From positions 1 to 64,000 of the forward strand of contig JBGTQJ010000018.1 in NCBI GenBank assembly GCA_041941305.1: DNA of 64,000 bases, in the 5' to 3' direction. The stretch comes from JANSWP01 sp041941305 (GTDB lineage Bacteria > Bacteroidota > Bacteroidia > Chitinophagales > Saprospiraceae). The notes beneath the pieces were generated by a model, which saw nothing but the letters and a program-made list of their open reading frames with translations, did not search any database and had not been told where the DNA came from. Shown here in pieces: positions 1-9,700 of this stretch (position 1 is its first letter; every line of letters begins with the position of its first letter). Made by a program: the position numbers and the translations under genes.

Positions 1-59
1 CGAAAACGAAAAAACAATAAATTTAAAAAACGCTAACATGACTTTGTCAAGTTAACCTA

Positions 60-914
60 TTGGTTATTGGTCTTTTGTACCGTGATGTTTTCATCCCCTT
101 AGTTTGGGTTGATTTGGGACAAGCAGGAAACAGCAATTGCAAACAACGCTTGGATTTATTGGATAAGTTAATTGATATATGGTCTTTATCCGATATTCCG
201 ATGCCACAGCTTTATATAGCAGGAGACCGTGAGTTCATTGGCTTTGATTGGTTTAAGGGCTTAGAAAAGCGAGGCATTCAGTTTGTCATGCGCATTCGTG
301 CTAATTTCAAGATTGAACTTTGGCATAAAGGCAAAATCAAGGACAGAAAATTGGGACTGAAAGTTATCCGAAGATATTTATGTGCCTCTTGTAAAAGTTA
401 TGTCGAAGCAGTTTTAATGTCAGAATTAATCGTCAAACTGACTGCTTTTGATAATGATTCTTCCAGAGGTAAAGTAGATTACATCTTTGTGATGACTAAC
501 ATGAACAACTTGACGGAAGCCTCGAAATTTTATCGAAAAAGATATAAAATCGAAATCTGCTTTAAGCACCTGAAAAAGAGCGGCTTACGTTTGGAAGAAC
601 TGGCTGTCCAAGGGCAACATAAAATTGATTTGATGTTTGCCGTATTGACTGTCATTTATGTAATGGCTATTCAAAAGGGCATCGTTCACTTTGAACAAAT
701 TGAGCCACAGGAAATGAGAATTTTTTATGACCCAAAGCCTTTTATAGCACCGGCTAAATCTGTCTTTATGCAAGGTTTTGAAAATTTATTGGCGGAAGTC
801 TTCTCGTTTGAAGAATTCATTGGGGTAATTAATGAGGTGATACTTTGGAAGGCTAAGCCACAAAATCCTCTGTATCAGCATTTTTACACTTTAGAAAAAT
901 TTATTCCTCAGTAG
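60..914 (+). pseudogene. IS4-type DDE transposase, 5'-truncated
   Basis: This encodes the C-terminal two thirds of a cut-and-paste DDE transposase of the IS4 superfamily. The second catalytic Asp lies in AGDREFIG, and the YREK signature Y-x2-R-x3-E-x6-K is seen as YRKRYKIE followed by ICFKHLK. The first catalytic Asp, which IS4 enzymes carry just before the stretch matching VNLLVIGLLY, is absent. The reading frame upstream runs into an in-frame TGA at 39-41, and the only start available is a TTG at 60. The copy is therefore truncated or frameshifted and is probably inactive. No terminal inverted repeats could be assigned, because the left end lies at the window edge. Confidence 0.8.
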
Positions 915-1033
915 AATACTGCCAGGATTCAAATTTGAAACGTCTAATTGATGAATTCGTTTTTCTGAAGAACCATTTCCATTTTCAGTAAAAATCCCAA
1001 ATGTAAAGAATTGTAGACTATCAATTGTAGACA

Positions 1034-1071
1034 TAAAAAAAGGTGTTAATCAACTTTGGATTAACACCTTA
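1034..1071 (-). terminator. Rho-independent terminator of the MltA gene
   Basis: A perfect 12-bp stem (AAGGTGTTAATC at 1040-1051 pairing with GATTAACACCTT at 1059-1070) has a 7-nt loop. On the minus strand it is followed by a run of seven T (A run at 1034-1040). It lies about 20 bp beyond the MltA stop codon. A weaker T-rich tail on the plus side could also let it end transcription from the IS remnant. Confidence 0.8.
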
Positions 1072-1092
1072 TTATTTTACTGCGCATTTCGT

Positions 1093-2289
1093 TTATTTCA
1101 TTGCCAACTGCGTATTCTCTTTCGGCAACAAAATCCACATATTTCCGTAGTGGTGACGCATGCTGGCTTTTACCTTTCCGTTATTTCCAATTCCCGAATA
1201 GACATCTACATGTCCAGGTCCGTTAATTGCTCCTCCTGTATCTTGTGCGAGGAGTAATTTGAACTCATGTCCTGCAAAGTTACCTTTTTTATCGTAAACA
1301 GGCATATTTGCTAAAATTACGCTACCCAATGGGAAATATTTTGGGTCAACAGCAATGGAAATATCATCCATTAAGGTGACTCCTCCGGCACCTCTAACAC
1401 TTGAGCGAGATGGTCGGAAGAAAGCGTATGAAGGATTGGAATATAAAACAGTATCTTTCAATTCAGGATGATGATTCAAGAATCGTTTGATTCCATCCAT
1501 TGTGATATTGCTCAATTTGATGTCATCATTGCGCATGATGAAACGCTCTATACTTCGGTATTTGTGTCCATTGCCACCATCAAAACGGAACAATATTTTC
1601 TCACCTGTATCTACAAATTCTACGTATCCTGAACCCTGTAATTGCATGTAATAAATATCTACCATATTTTGGGCGTAAGCTAATTCCAAACCCATTCCCT
1701 CCAATGCTCCTGCTCCATCAATTTCTTTTCTTGAAGGCAATTTACCTTCCCATTCGTCGGGATAAGTATACAGTGGATATTTATATTCTTCGTCTGCTTC
1801 TTTTTTTACTTTCAGTACTGGTGTAAAGTATCCAGTGAAATTTACATGTCCTTTTTTGTCTTTTCCCCAGGTTTGGTAAGCTGCAAGGTCGTTGCCGAGG
1901 TACGGATCTGCTGATTTCGCTTTTTCCAGTAATAATTCAATGGTTCTTTCCAATTGCTCAATAGAAACATCGATTCCTGCTACACGTTGGTTCTTTCTGT
2001 TCTTACGCAATTCTAAAACCTTGAGTTGCTTTTCAAGTCCTTTTACAATTTGGTCATCTAAAGTGGGAAAATCAAGGGAGTCTAGTGAAGCTTCGGCAAA
2101 AACGTTTTCTTTTTTAGACGCGAATTTGATTTTGCCATTTCTTTGTAACTGGTAATCGGATCTGGGAATTTTTTTACCCTGTTCGGAAAGCTCAGTTCCT
2201 TCGGTAGGTAGTGTTTCAGAAGTGTTTTGGCAGCCAAAAGCAACCAAAAGTAGCATTGCCAAAGGCAAAGCCGGTTTAATAATGTTCAT
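1093..2289 (-). CDS. mltA: MltA-type membrane-bound lytic murein transglycosylase (lipoprotein)
   Basis: MltA cleaves the glycan strands of peptidoglycan to give 1,6-anhydromuropeptides, acting from the membrane. The start at 2289 gives a lipoprotein signal: a short hydrophobic stretch ending in LVAFGC, the lipobox Cys. The upstream in-frame extension to 2472 has no signal character and was dropped. The middle holds the MltA domain (GYFTPVLKVKK, LQGSGYVEF, SYAFFRPS). The C-terminus holds the 3D domain with its Asp-rich signature AQDTGGAINGPGHVDVYSG. About 398 residues is normal for the family. It stands alone, with its own promoter candidate at 2570-2577 and terminator at 1034-1071. The identification rests on clear family motifs. 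Confidence 0.92.
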   Translation of the reverse strand: MNIIKPALPLAMLLLVAFGCQNTSETLPTEGTELSEQGKKIPRSDYQLQRNGKIKFASKKENVFAEASLDSLDFPTLDDQIVKGLEKQLKVLELRKNRKNQRVAGIDVSIEQLERTIELLLEKAKSADPYLGNDLAAYQTWGKDKKGHVNFTGYFTPVLKVKKEADEEYKYPLYTYPDEWEGKLPSRKEIDGAGALEGMGLELAYAQNMVDIYYMQLQGSGYVEFVDTGEKILFRFDGGNGHKYRSIERFIMRNDDIKLSNITMDGIKRFLNHHPELKDTVLYSNPSYAFFRPSRSSVRGAGGVTLMDDISIAVDPKYFPLGSVILANMPVYDKKGNFAGHEFKLLLAQDTGGAINGPGHVDVYSGIGNNGKVKASMRHHYGNMWILLPKENTQLAMK

Positions 2290-2569
2290 GGAAAAATGTT
2301 TAGGGATTTTAAAATACTCTTCTTCTAATATGTGTGTACATTCCAAAAAACGCTCCAAATGTCTGCATTTTTTTGATAGAAAGCAACTTACGATTTTAAA
2401 AAAATCGTAATGCGTCCAGGTGTTTGTTATTGTTTTCATGGGTTTGGTGGTTATAAAAGGGTTGATAATCAATGGTTTTATAGCAATTGAGGGAATTATA
2501 TATAAGTGTTTTGAACAAAAAAAATGTTACCCCAAATCGCTAAAAAAAATCCATTTCTGAAAATCGGCG

Positions 2570-2577
2570 CAAAAGTA
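2570..2577 (-). promoter_or_regulatory. Bacteroidota-type promoter -7 box (TACTTTTG)
   Basis: Read on the minus strand this is TACTTTTG, matching the TAnnTTTG -7 element used by the Bacteroidota primary sigma factor. It would drive mltA, with an untranslated leader of roughly 270 nt if the 2289 start is correct. No clear -33 TTG partner was found, so this is tentative. Confidence 0.4.
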
Positions 2578-3236
2578 TTCTTTTTAACAATACAATGCTC
2601 TGATTTTCAACATAGGTAACTAACTTCTTAAAGAATTTAACGATAAGTTAACTTATGAAGGGGTTTTTTGTTTGATTCTTAGTATAAAACAAGATGAAGA
2701 CGAGAAGTAATTTTGAGGAGTCCGAATACAAAACCAAATATTGTTCTTTTTTAAAGAGTATATCATCGGTGTTTTTACTTAATTCGACCGTTTTTCATCC
2801 AGAAACGGAATTTTCTTTTTTTAGGACTCAATTATGGATTGGGTGTATTTCTCCTTTTCGTACCAAAATATTATCAAAAGTAAGGGTCAGTGTCTCTAGA
2901 TTGAGTAGTGCTTTGATTAGTCATAAAACCTCGGAGAGGTTGAACATGAATAACTCCGCATTTCATACTGGGTTATTCACATTAAATCCCTCTAGGATAT
3001 TTATGAATTTTCAATAATCGACCCTAAAGAAGGTGTTGACAAAGTAAAGATTCTATCAGGAAAGTACTTCTAGGTCCTTTTGAAAGAAGTCATTTATTAA
3101 TCTAAAAAGCAAAAAGGGAAATACACCTATCGATTTATTTTCAGATTGGGACCAAAGCAAAAACTTCTTCCTTGAAAACGAGCAATTGGGTGGTCCTTTT
3201 TCCAAAGAATTTTATTTTCGTGGAAAAATTTTAACC
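2578..3236. other. AT-rich intergenic region without a convincing gene
   Basis: No recognisable domain is present. An ATG-started frame at 2694-3017 is low-complexity and lacks family character. Between about 3030 and 3180 there are short open stretches interrupted by stops that could be the decayed end of an old gene, but I could not identify it. The region probably contains the promoter of the serine hydrolase at 3237. Confidence 0.4.
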
Positions 3237-4772
3237 ATGAAAAAATTCACATTTTCTTTTTTCTTCTATATCATTTTCTCTGTCCTTCTTTTTTCTCAAC
3301 CTACTCATAAAGTCGATCTCCAGAAACTGGATCAATACTTTGAACAAGTTGTTACAGATTGGAATATTCCGGGAATGACTGTAGGGATTGTGAAGGATGG
3401 TGAAATGATTTTTGGAAAAGGATATGGGGTTTTGGAAGTTGGAAAAAATGAAAAACCCGATGAGCACACCCTCTATGCCATCGCTTCCAATACCAAAGCT
3501 TTCACCAGTGCTGTCATTGCTACTTTGGTCCAGGAAGGAACATTGTCCTGGAATGACAAGGTACAAGATCACTTGCCTTATTTTGAGGTTTACGACCCTT
3601 ACATCAGCCAGTTGGTGTCCGTTCGGGACCTTTTGTGCCATCGAGTGGGCTTGGGCACTTTTAGCGGCGATATCATATGGTACAATACAGAACTGAAGGC
3701 AGAGGAGATCATCCAGCGAATCAAAGGACTGCCCAAGGCTTATGAGTTTCGAAATGGTTATGGTTATTCCAATGTAATGTATATCACAGCCGGGGAATTG
3801 ATCCGCAAAGTTACTGGCAAATCATGGGGAGAAAATGTACAGGAAAGAATTTTAGATCCCTTGGGGATGGATAGAACCATTTATCGTCCTCAATATCTTG
3901 ATTCCAAAGGAAATTATGCTACCCCACATGCTTTGGAAGAAGGAAAGAATATCCCAATTGCCTGGACGGATTGGGAACAAATCGCAGCTACCGGAGGCTT
4001 GATTTCAAGTATTCACGATGTATCGAAGTGGATGATATTTAACCTCAATCATGGAATTTGGGGAAAGGATACACTATTGTCAAAATCCTCCAGAAATCTA
4101 ATCTGGACGCCCCACAATAATTTTACTGTAGACCATACCAAAGACAATGATTTTGGAACCAATTTCGCGGGTTATGGACTAGGCTGGGGGCTTCGGGATT
4201 ATCATGGCACACTTCGGGTGAGCCACACAGGAGGCTATGATGGAATGATAACAGCTGTGAATCTTTTACCAGATGAAGGCTTGGGAGTGGTTGTTTTGAC
4301 GAATGGAATGAAAAGCCCCATTAGCGCAGTTAGCTATTATGTCATGGATGCATTTCTGGGAAGAGAAGCGGTAGATTGGTCTGCTAAATTATTGGAAAGG
4401 ACTAATAAGCGAATTGAAAAAGATACGCGAATACAAGATAGAAAGGATGCCAGGGTGGTGGATACCAAACCTTCTTTGAGTCAGGAGGCTTGTATCGGAA
4501 ATTATAAATCTGACATTTATGGTTTGATTGAGATATATGAAGAAAAAGGCGATTTACGCGTTAAATTTGAACATACTCCATTCCTTGATGCTACCCTAAA
4601 ACATTGGCATTACGATACCTGGAAGTTGGATTGGGATGAACAACACGCCTGGTTTTCATTTGGAACCATACAATTTGAAAAAGACAATAATCAAAAGGTC
4701 ACAGGCTTGAAGTTTGATGTACCAAATAATGATTTCTTTTTTGAAGAGTTAAAGCCTTATAGGGTTAAATAA
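3237..4772 (+). CDS. Secreted beta-lactamase-family serine hydrolase (class C/penicillin-binding fold)
   Basis: The protein has the serine beta-lactamase-like fold (PF00144) found in esterases, D-aminopeptidases and class C beta-lactamases. The start at 3237 puts a signal peptide at the N-terminus (MKKFTFSFFFY... ending LLFSQ); the frame extends 17 codons further upstream but without signal character. The nucleophile motif SxxK is SNTK at residues 84-87. The second motif is YSN at 177-179, and HTGG near residue 330 takes the place of the KTG box. The last 90 or so residues (from about GNYKSDIYG) fit the DUF3471-type C-terminal domain common in these enzymes. The substrate cannot be told from sequence. 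At 511 residues the length is typical. A resistance role is not implied. Confidence 0.88.
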   Translation: MKKFTFSFFFYIIFSVLLFSQPTHKVDLQKLDQYFEQVVTDWNIPGMTVGIVKDGEMIFGKGYGVLEVGKNEKPDEHTLYAIASNTKAFTSAVIATLVQEGTLSWNDKVQDHLPYFEVYDPYISQLVSVRDLLCHRVGLGTFSGDIIWYNTELKAEEIIQRIKGLPKAYEFRNGYGYSNVMYITAGELIRKVTGKSWGENVQERILDPLGMDRTIYRPQYLDSKGNYATPHALEEGKNIPIAWTDWEQIAATGGLISSIHDVSKWMIFNLNHGIWGKDTLLSKSSRNLIWTPHNNFTVDHTKDNDFGTNFAGYGLGWGLRDYHGTLRVSHTGGYDGMITAVNLLPDEGLGVVVLTNGMKSPISAVSYYVMDAFLGREAVDWSAKLLERTNKRIEKDTRIQDRKDARVVDTKPSLSQEACIGNYKSDIYGLIEIYEEKGDLRVKFEHTPFLDATLKHWHYDTWKLDWDEQHAWFSFGTIQFEKDNNQKVTGLKFDVPNNDFFFEELKPYRVK

Positions 4773-4823
4773 TGAATAACGCAAGTTGCGAACAATAATC
4801 CTCCCTTTGGCACGGCTCGAAAG

Positions 4824-4875
4824 GGGTTTTAGGGGAGAAACAGGCTGGTTCCAGCCTGTTTCTCCCCTAAAACCC
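4824..4875. repeat. Perfect 25-bp inverted repeat (REP-like hairpin)
   Basis: Two 25-bp arms (4824-4848 and 4851-4875) are exact reverse complements, separated by TT. The arm reads GGGTTTTAGGGGAGAAACAG then GCTGG. There is no T-run, so a simple terminator is unlikely. It is GC-richer than its surroundings and sits between two same-strand genes, which fits a dispersed palindromic repeat. Confidence 0.75.
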
Positions 4876-4950
4876 ATCGTGAGCGCAGCTTTAAAAGCAG
4901 ATCCCCTACTATCCCAATTCTTTGTATCATTGTGGCTAAACAGCACCACA

Positions 4951-5367
4951 ATGAAGGCAAACACCCTAAAAGTCAGACTCATTCTTTACCATAAAGGAAA
5001 AATATTGCTGCTCAAACAAAAACGAAAACAAGGCGGCAACTATACTTTGGTGGGTGGAAATATCGAAGAAGGGGAAACTGCGATGCAGGCTCTGATAAGA
5101 GAATGTGAAGAAGAAGCAGGCATCCTCCTTAAGGTAAAAAATCTTCAACTTGCCCACGTCCTTCATAAAAAGACATCCAAGGGTCAACGAATGACCCTTT
5201 ATTTTAAAGCCAATAAATGGCAAGGCAATTTTAGCAATAACGAGCCTCAAAAATTTAAAGGAGTAACCTGGTTTTCTCTCGAAAACCTACCAAATGAACT
5301 TACTTCCACTGTGCGTCACGTCATCAACCAATATCGAAAAGGGAATTTGTATTCGGAGATGTTTTAA
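4951..5367 (+). CDS. Nudix hydrolase
   Basis: Nudix enzymes hydrolyse nucleoside diphosphates linked to another moiety. The Nudix box G-x5-E-x7-REUxEExGU is complete at residues 36-58 (GGNIEEGE, then RECEEEAGI), with the metal-binding REcEE glutamates present. The start at 4951 (MKANTLKV) was chosen because the longer frame from 4786 reads straight through the perfect palindrome at 4824-4875, which is not protein-like. The resulting 138 residues is the usual size of a stand-alone Nudix domain. Substrate specificity cannot be assigned. It lies downstream of, and on the same strand as, the serine hydrolase, but the hairpin between them argues for separate transcripts. Confidence 0.88.
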   Translation: MKANTLKVRLILYHKGKILLLKQKRKQGGNYTLVGGNIEEGETAMQALIRECEEEAGILLKVKNLQLAHVLHKKTSKGQRMTLYFKANKWQGNFSNNEPQKFKGVTWFSLENLPNELTSTVRHVINQYRKGNLYSEMF

Positions 5368-5375
5368 GTACCTCG

Positions 5376-5503
5376 ACTCTCCAGAGCCGAAAAAAGTACC
5401 CCCGGTTTTCCAAAACCGGGAAAGGTGGATTCCACTAAACTCCCAAACCCGCTTCGCTCCATGAGCAGAAAGCTATTTATATGTTACGGCTCTGGAGAGC
5501 CGT
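5376..5503. repeat. Nested palindromic repeats
   Basis: The segment begins with CTCTCCAGAGCCG and ends with the complementary CGGCTCTGGAGAG(CCG) near 5487-5502, so the ends form an inverted repeat. Inside is another palindrome, CCCGGTTTT-CC-AAAACCGGG, at 5401-5420. It is GC-richer than the flanks and has no coding potential. It is probably a small dispersed repeat element between the convergent Nudix and Cys-rich protein genes. Confidence 0.6.
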
Positions 5504-5510
5504 GCTACGT

Positions 5511-5549
5511 AAAAAAAAAGCGTGAACAGCTTTTCAACTATTCACGCTT
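5511..5549 (-). terminator. Terminator of the Cys-rich protein gene
   Basis: GCGTGAA near 5520 pairs with TTCACGC near 5542, and on the minus strand the stem is followed by a run of nine T (A run at 5511-5519). It lies about 50 bp beyond the stop codon of the gene at 5598-6131. Confidence 0.7.
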
Positions 5550-5597
5550 CCGAACCTAATCGTTTTGCTGACTGCAAATTGCAATCTGCCAACTAAA

Positions 5598-6131
5598 TTA
5601 GTTCTCGTTTTTTACAAACTTAACCTGAGCTGCGTCAGCTTTCTCAGCTTTTACAGACTTCGCAGATTTGCCCATGCAAGCAGCTTTTTCAGCTTTGGTG
5701 CAAGTTTTTGCGCAAGCAGCTTTTTGAGCCGGAGTGCAAGAAGCTTTGCTACTCATAGAAGCTTTGGTTGCTTTTGCTTTAGTTGCTTTAGCACCTTTTG
5801 CTTTTGTACAAGTCTTTGAGCAATCTTTTTTAGCTTTTGAAGGGGAAACATTGATAAATTTTGCAGATTTGGAGCAGTACTCAACGTCAGAGAAGCTTAC
5901 TTTTCCAGATGCAGAGCAAACGCTTTTTTTCACGTAGCTTACTTTGCCTGACTTGGCGCAAACTCTTTCTTCGATGTTCTCATCCATCGCAGCCAATTTG
6001 GCAGCAGTTGTCTTTGAGCAGGTCGCTTTTTCTACAGAAGCGCTTTTAGCCTTGGAAGAGGAGCAGTTTTGTGCATTGGAAGTGAAAGCTACCAAACCAA
6101 AAAATGCAAAAAGAAGGAATACTTGTTTCAT
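5598..6131 (-). CDS. Secreted Cys/Lys/Ala-rich protein of unknown function
   Basis: I do not recognise a named family. The 177-residue product starts with a clear signal peptide (MKQVFLLFAFFGLVAF..., probable cleavage before SNAQ or after AQ). The mature part has 11 cysteines. Its first half repeats a C-x-K/A-SGKVS-type pattern (CAKSGKVSY, CSASGKVSF, CSKSAKF). The second half is a very basic Ala/Lys/Thr tail resembling histone H1-like tails (AKGAKATKAKATKA), with CTKAxKAAC-type pairs. Such composition could bind metal or nucleic acid, or be cross-linked in the envelope, but that is only inference. It is a single-gene unit with its own terminator. The signal peptide and consistent codon use make it very likely to be a real gene. 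Confidence 0.75.
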   Translation of the reverse strand: MKQVFLLFAFFGLVAFTSNAQNCSSSKAKSASVEKATCSKTTAAKLAAMDENIEERVCAKSGKVSYVKKSVCSASGKVSFSDVEYCSKSAKFINVSPSKAKKDCSKTCTKAKGAKATKAKATKASMSSKASCTPAQKAACAKTCTKAEKAACMGKSAKSVKAEKADAAQVKFVKNEN

Positions 6132-6187
6132 GCTTGTAATTATTTATTAGATTAAAAAATGTTTTAAAGGATATTTCTCTGGATAAT

Positions 6188-6277
6188 TTTGAATGGTGAA
6201 TGAATAAATTTTGAATAGAACATTTATTAAAAAATCACAATTCAACATTCATCATTTATCATTCATCATTTAAAATT
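6188..6277. repeat. Degenerate heptamer repeat, inverted arms (TGAATGA family)
   Basis: The left arm (about 6188-6221) contains TGAATGGTGAATGAATAAA. The right arm (about 6240-6277) contains CATTCATCATTTATCATTC. The arms are complementary and built from a roughly 7-bp unit. The same unit recurs at 22070-22134 and 29225-29275. No coding potential was seen. Confidence 0.6.
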
Positions 6278-6491
6278 AAAAGGTGGAGCGCGAGACAGGT
6301 TTTTCGATGAGCCGTTCAAAAATAGTGCACACAGCAACTGACAACAAATGAAAAAATGTTAATTATGAAATTTTTAACTTTTTTTAGGAACTAGTTTAAG
6401 CGCTCTTTTTCAGTTTTTTCGGATGATGAATAGATATAGATTAACTTACTTTTACGCGATTTTTGTCATCATATGTTTAACAATCAATCCT

Positions 6492-6499
6492 TATATTTG
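6492..6499 (+). promoter_or_regulatory. Bacteroidota-type promoter -7 box (TATATTTG)
   Basis: TATATTTG matches TAnnTTTG and points toward the HTCS gene that starts at 6771. It would give a leader of about 265 nt that includes the long imperfect inverted repeat at 6576-6715. Confidence 0.45.
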
Positions 6500-6575
6500 C
6501 CCTCTGGTCGAGATCTATCTTTTCCCTGGAAAACGTTTTAAGTAATCATGCAAATTCAATTTTGCAAAAACTGCG

Positions 6576-6715
6576 GCATTGCAACTACGGTGCTCACTGT
6601 AGAATTGGAGTTTAGGATGAAAACAAGGACCAAAATTCTGAAAATCAGATATTTTTGATCCCTGTTTTCCTCCTAAAACCAACTTTTCCATCAGCGCCTC
6701 CCATTGTGGCAATGC
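6576..6715. repeat. Long imperfect inverted repeat in the HTCS leader
   Basis: The ends are GCATTGC (6576) and GCAATGC (6709-6715). The inner arms from about 6605 and up to about 6682 match closely when folded (TTTAGGATGAAAACAAGGA against the complement of TCCCTGTTTTCCTCCTAAA), around the centre TCTGAAAATCAGA. It could be a MITE-like element or a structured leader. No open frame in it looks like a protein. Confidence 0.5.
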
Positions 6716-6770
6716 TGTAGGAAACAGTCAAAATTATTTTTTAAGGGTATTAACGAGTGAACTGCAACAA

Positions 6771-9700
6771 ATGAGGAAAATTCAACATAGAATTTTGCTT
6801 TTGTGTCTGTTATCCTGTCATGTTCTATTACTGCTATCGCAGGAAGAATACCTCTATCATATTACAGACTACACACCCGAAAATGGCTTGGCAGGTAGTT
6901 TTACGAATTACACCCATAAAGATAGCAGAGGACTGATTTGGATCGGTACCCAAAGTGGCTTGCATCGTTTTGATGGACGTGAATTTAAAGTCTTTGACGA
7001 AGCCTATGGCTTGCCCTTTAACCAGGTGATGGAAATATACGAGGATAAAGAAGGGTGGCTGTGGCTTTACAGAAGTTGTAAAGGCAAAGACAAAGATTAT
7101 TGTTACAAGGATTTGGCTTTTTTTCATCATGTGACTTATGAAATCCAAAGTTTTGAAGAACGCTTTGGAGTGGAAGCTCCCTTCAAACCAACAGACATTG
7201 ACTTCATTACAACAAGCCCATCCAATAATAAATTTGTCATTACTACTCCAAATCAAACCTGGTTATGGACTGTGGATACACAATTTAAGGTTTTACCATT
7301 TTTTAATGAGCAGACAAATAATATGTTGGTTGGAATTTTGGATGATGGCAAAATAGGGATCATTAATAAGCAGGATGAAAAATTTCACTTTTGTTTACTG
7401 ACCTCTGAAGGCATTGAATTGAAGTCAGAGGTTTTGAGCGGTATTGAGGATTACAAATTCAATCGATTTTTACTTAAAAATAAAGAAATTGGAAACTATA
7501 ATTTTAATCAATATTTTAATGGGGCAGTTGTGATTGGAGCCCACAAATGGTATCGACTCAATAAGAATGGAGAACTCATCCTTCATGAAGCCTCCACTAT
7601 ATTTCCTGAGCAATATGAACCTAATGGGAATCGCCATATCTATTTTGACAAAAAAACACAGTCTTTTTGGACTACAGGGCGAGATGGACTCAGGTTTATC
7701 AATCTCGAAAAAAAGCGTTTTTGGGGATTTAAAAAAGATACGGTACCACGGATTCTAAATGGTTTATCGCCTATATCCAACCAGGAATTATTTTGTGATT
7801 ATGGTCTTTATAACTTTGTTAACAATACCAAAGTGCCATCTCATCATACTTTTGACATTATCAAAAATTTTAGGCAGTTAAGACGAGGAAATTTCAGCAG
7901 GGAATTTCAAATTTATTTATTCAGAGTAGAACTGTTTGTTCAAGATGAGGAAGGTCAAATCAAGGGTGCTAAAGTCGATGTTATATTTGATAATCATTTT
8001 TCAACAATAAATACCTATCAAAAAAGAGGACCATTATTTTGGTTCGGAACAGATACAGGGCTTTGGTCTTATGATCCTGAAAAGGACGAGCTGGTACCCT
8101 TTCAACAATTCAACCAATTCACAGACTTTAAGGATTGCTTCATTCACGATATACAAGTCATTGGGGATAATGAATATTGGATAAGTACAAATAAGGGGCT
8201 TTTCAGATGGCATATCGACCAGGGAATTGTAGCTCAATACAGCATGGGAGGAGAGGGGCATTTTTTTATTCCTGAGAACAACATCTATCACATTCACCAA
8301 AAAGGGGATAATACCTTGTGGTTGGCCACTCGGGAAGGTTTGCTCCATTTATCATTAGATGGCGAAGTGGAATTTGAAAATGGACAGCATTACGAAATAT
8401 TCACAAAGGAAGCGGGCTTGTTGGGTAATATTTGCGTGGCAGTTTATGAGGACGAATTTGGATTTTTATGGGTTGCTACGGATAAAGGATTGGTACAATT
8501 TGATTTAGCAACTTCAAACTTCAAGGTATATACCACCAAAGAAGGTTTACTCATCAATTATTTTCGGGAATACAATCACTTTCAGGCACCTACAGGAGAA
8601 TTGGTTTTTGGTGGCATTGATGGCTTTGTCAGTTTTCATCCAAAAGATTTTAAAGATGAAGCGGTGTCGGCTCCGGATGTACCATTGATCATTGTGGACT
8701 ACGAGCAATACGATCCGGAAGATCAGCGATTTGAAATGCAAACCCCGGAATTGATAGAGCAGGGCGAAATCGTTTTGAAGCCAGGCATTCGGCTGTCAAA
8801 TTTGAAAGTGGCTTTAGCAGATTACAGAAATGCCAAAGATCAGCGTTATGCTCACCGAATACCAGGCTACCAGGAAGAATGGCAGGAAGATCAATCCAAT
8901 TTGATTCGCATCAGTGGATTACCATATGGAGAGCATAAAATGGAGATCAAGGGCAAGTTGAGCGATGGAAGGTATTCCAGCCAGGTTTTGACAATCCCCA
9001 TTCGGGTTTTGCGCCCTTTTTATTTGCAGTGGTGGTTTTTTCTTTTAATCACTTTGACACTCCTGAGTTCCATCATTTTTTGGATTAAAAACAGAACCCT
9101 AAGCCTCAAAAGGCAACAAAAAATATTGGAACAACAAGTCGCCGAGAGAACCGCCACCATTGCTGCCCAGGCAGAAGAATTGCGGAGCCTGGATAAAATG
9201 AAATCCCGCTTCTTTGCCAATGTCTCTCACGAACTGAGAACCCCCTTGACGCTGATGCTTGCACCTATTGATGCAGCTCTCAAGGAGAATAAATTAACCA
9301 ACTTCTCCTTTACCAATCTTTTAATTGCCAAAAAGAACGGAGAGCGGCTACACAGAATGATCAATGAAATCCTCTCTCTGACCAAACTCGAATCCAATCA
9401 GGTGAAAATCAAAGCATCGCCTGTCAAATGGTACACCTTTCTGAAAACGATTGTCAATCAATTTGACTCCCTGGCAAAAGCGCGTCAAATCGATTTTCGT
9501 TTTGATTACCAACTTCCGGAAAACATTCAGATAGCCATCGACCAACAAAAAGTGGAAATCATCGTATTGAACTTGCTCTCCAATGCGTTTAAGTTTACCC
9601 CAAAAGGAAGATCCATTCAACTACAGACTTTTACTGAAAATCAGTTTTTAGTCATGAAAGTATCTGATACCGGCACGGGCATTCATCCGGATGATTTACC

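Noticed and set aside
2694..3017. 107-codon plus-strand frame in the MltA/serine hydrolase spacer
   Set aside because: It has no recognisable domain or signal, its composition resembles non-coding DNA, and no promoter or terminator fits.
6515..6712. 65-codon minus-strand frame in the HTCS leader
   Set aside because: It lies inside an imperfect inverted repeat and has no protein character.
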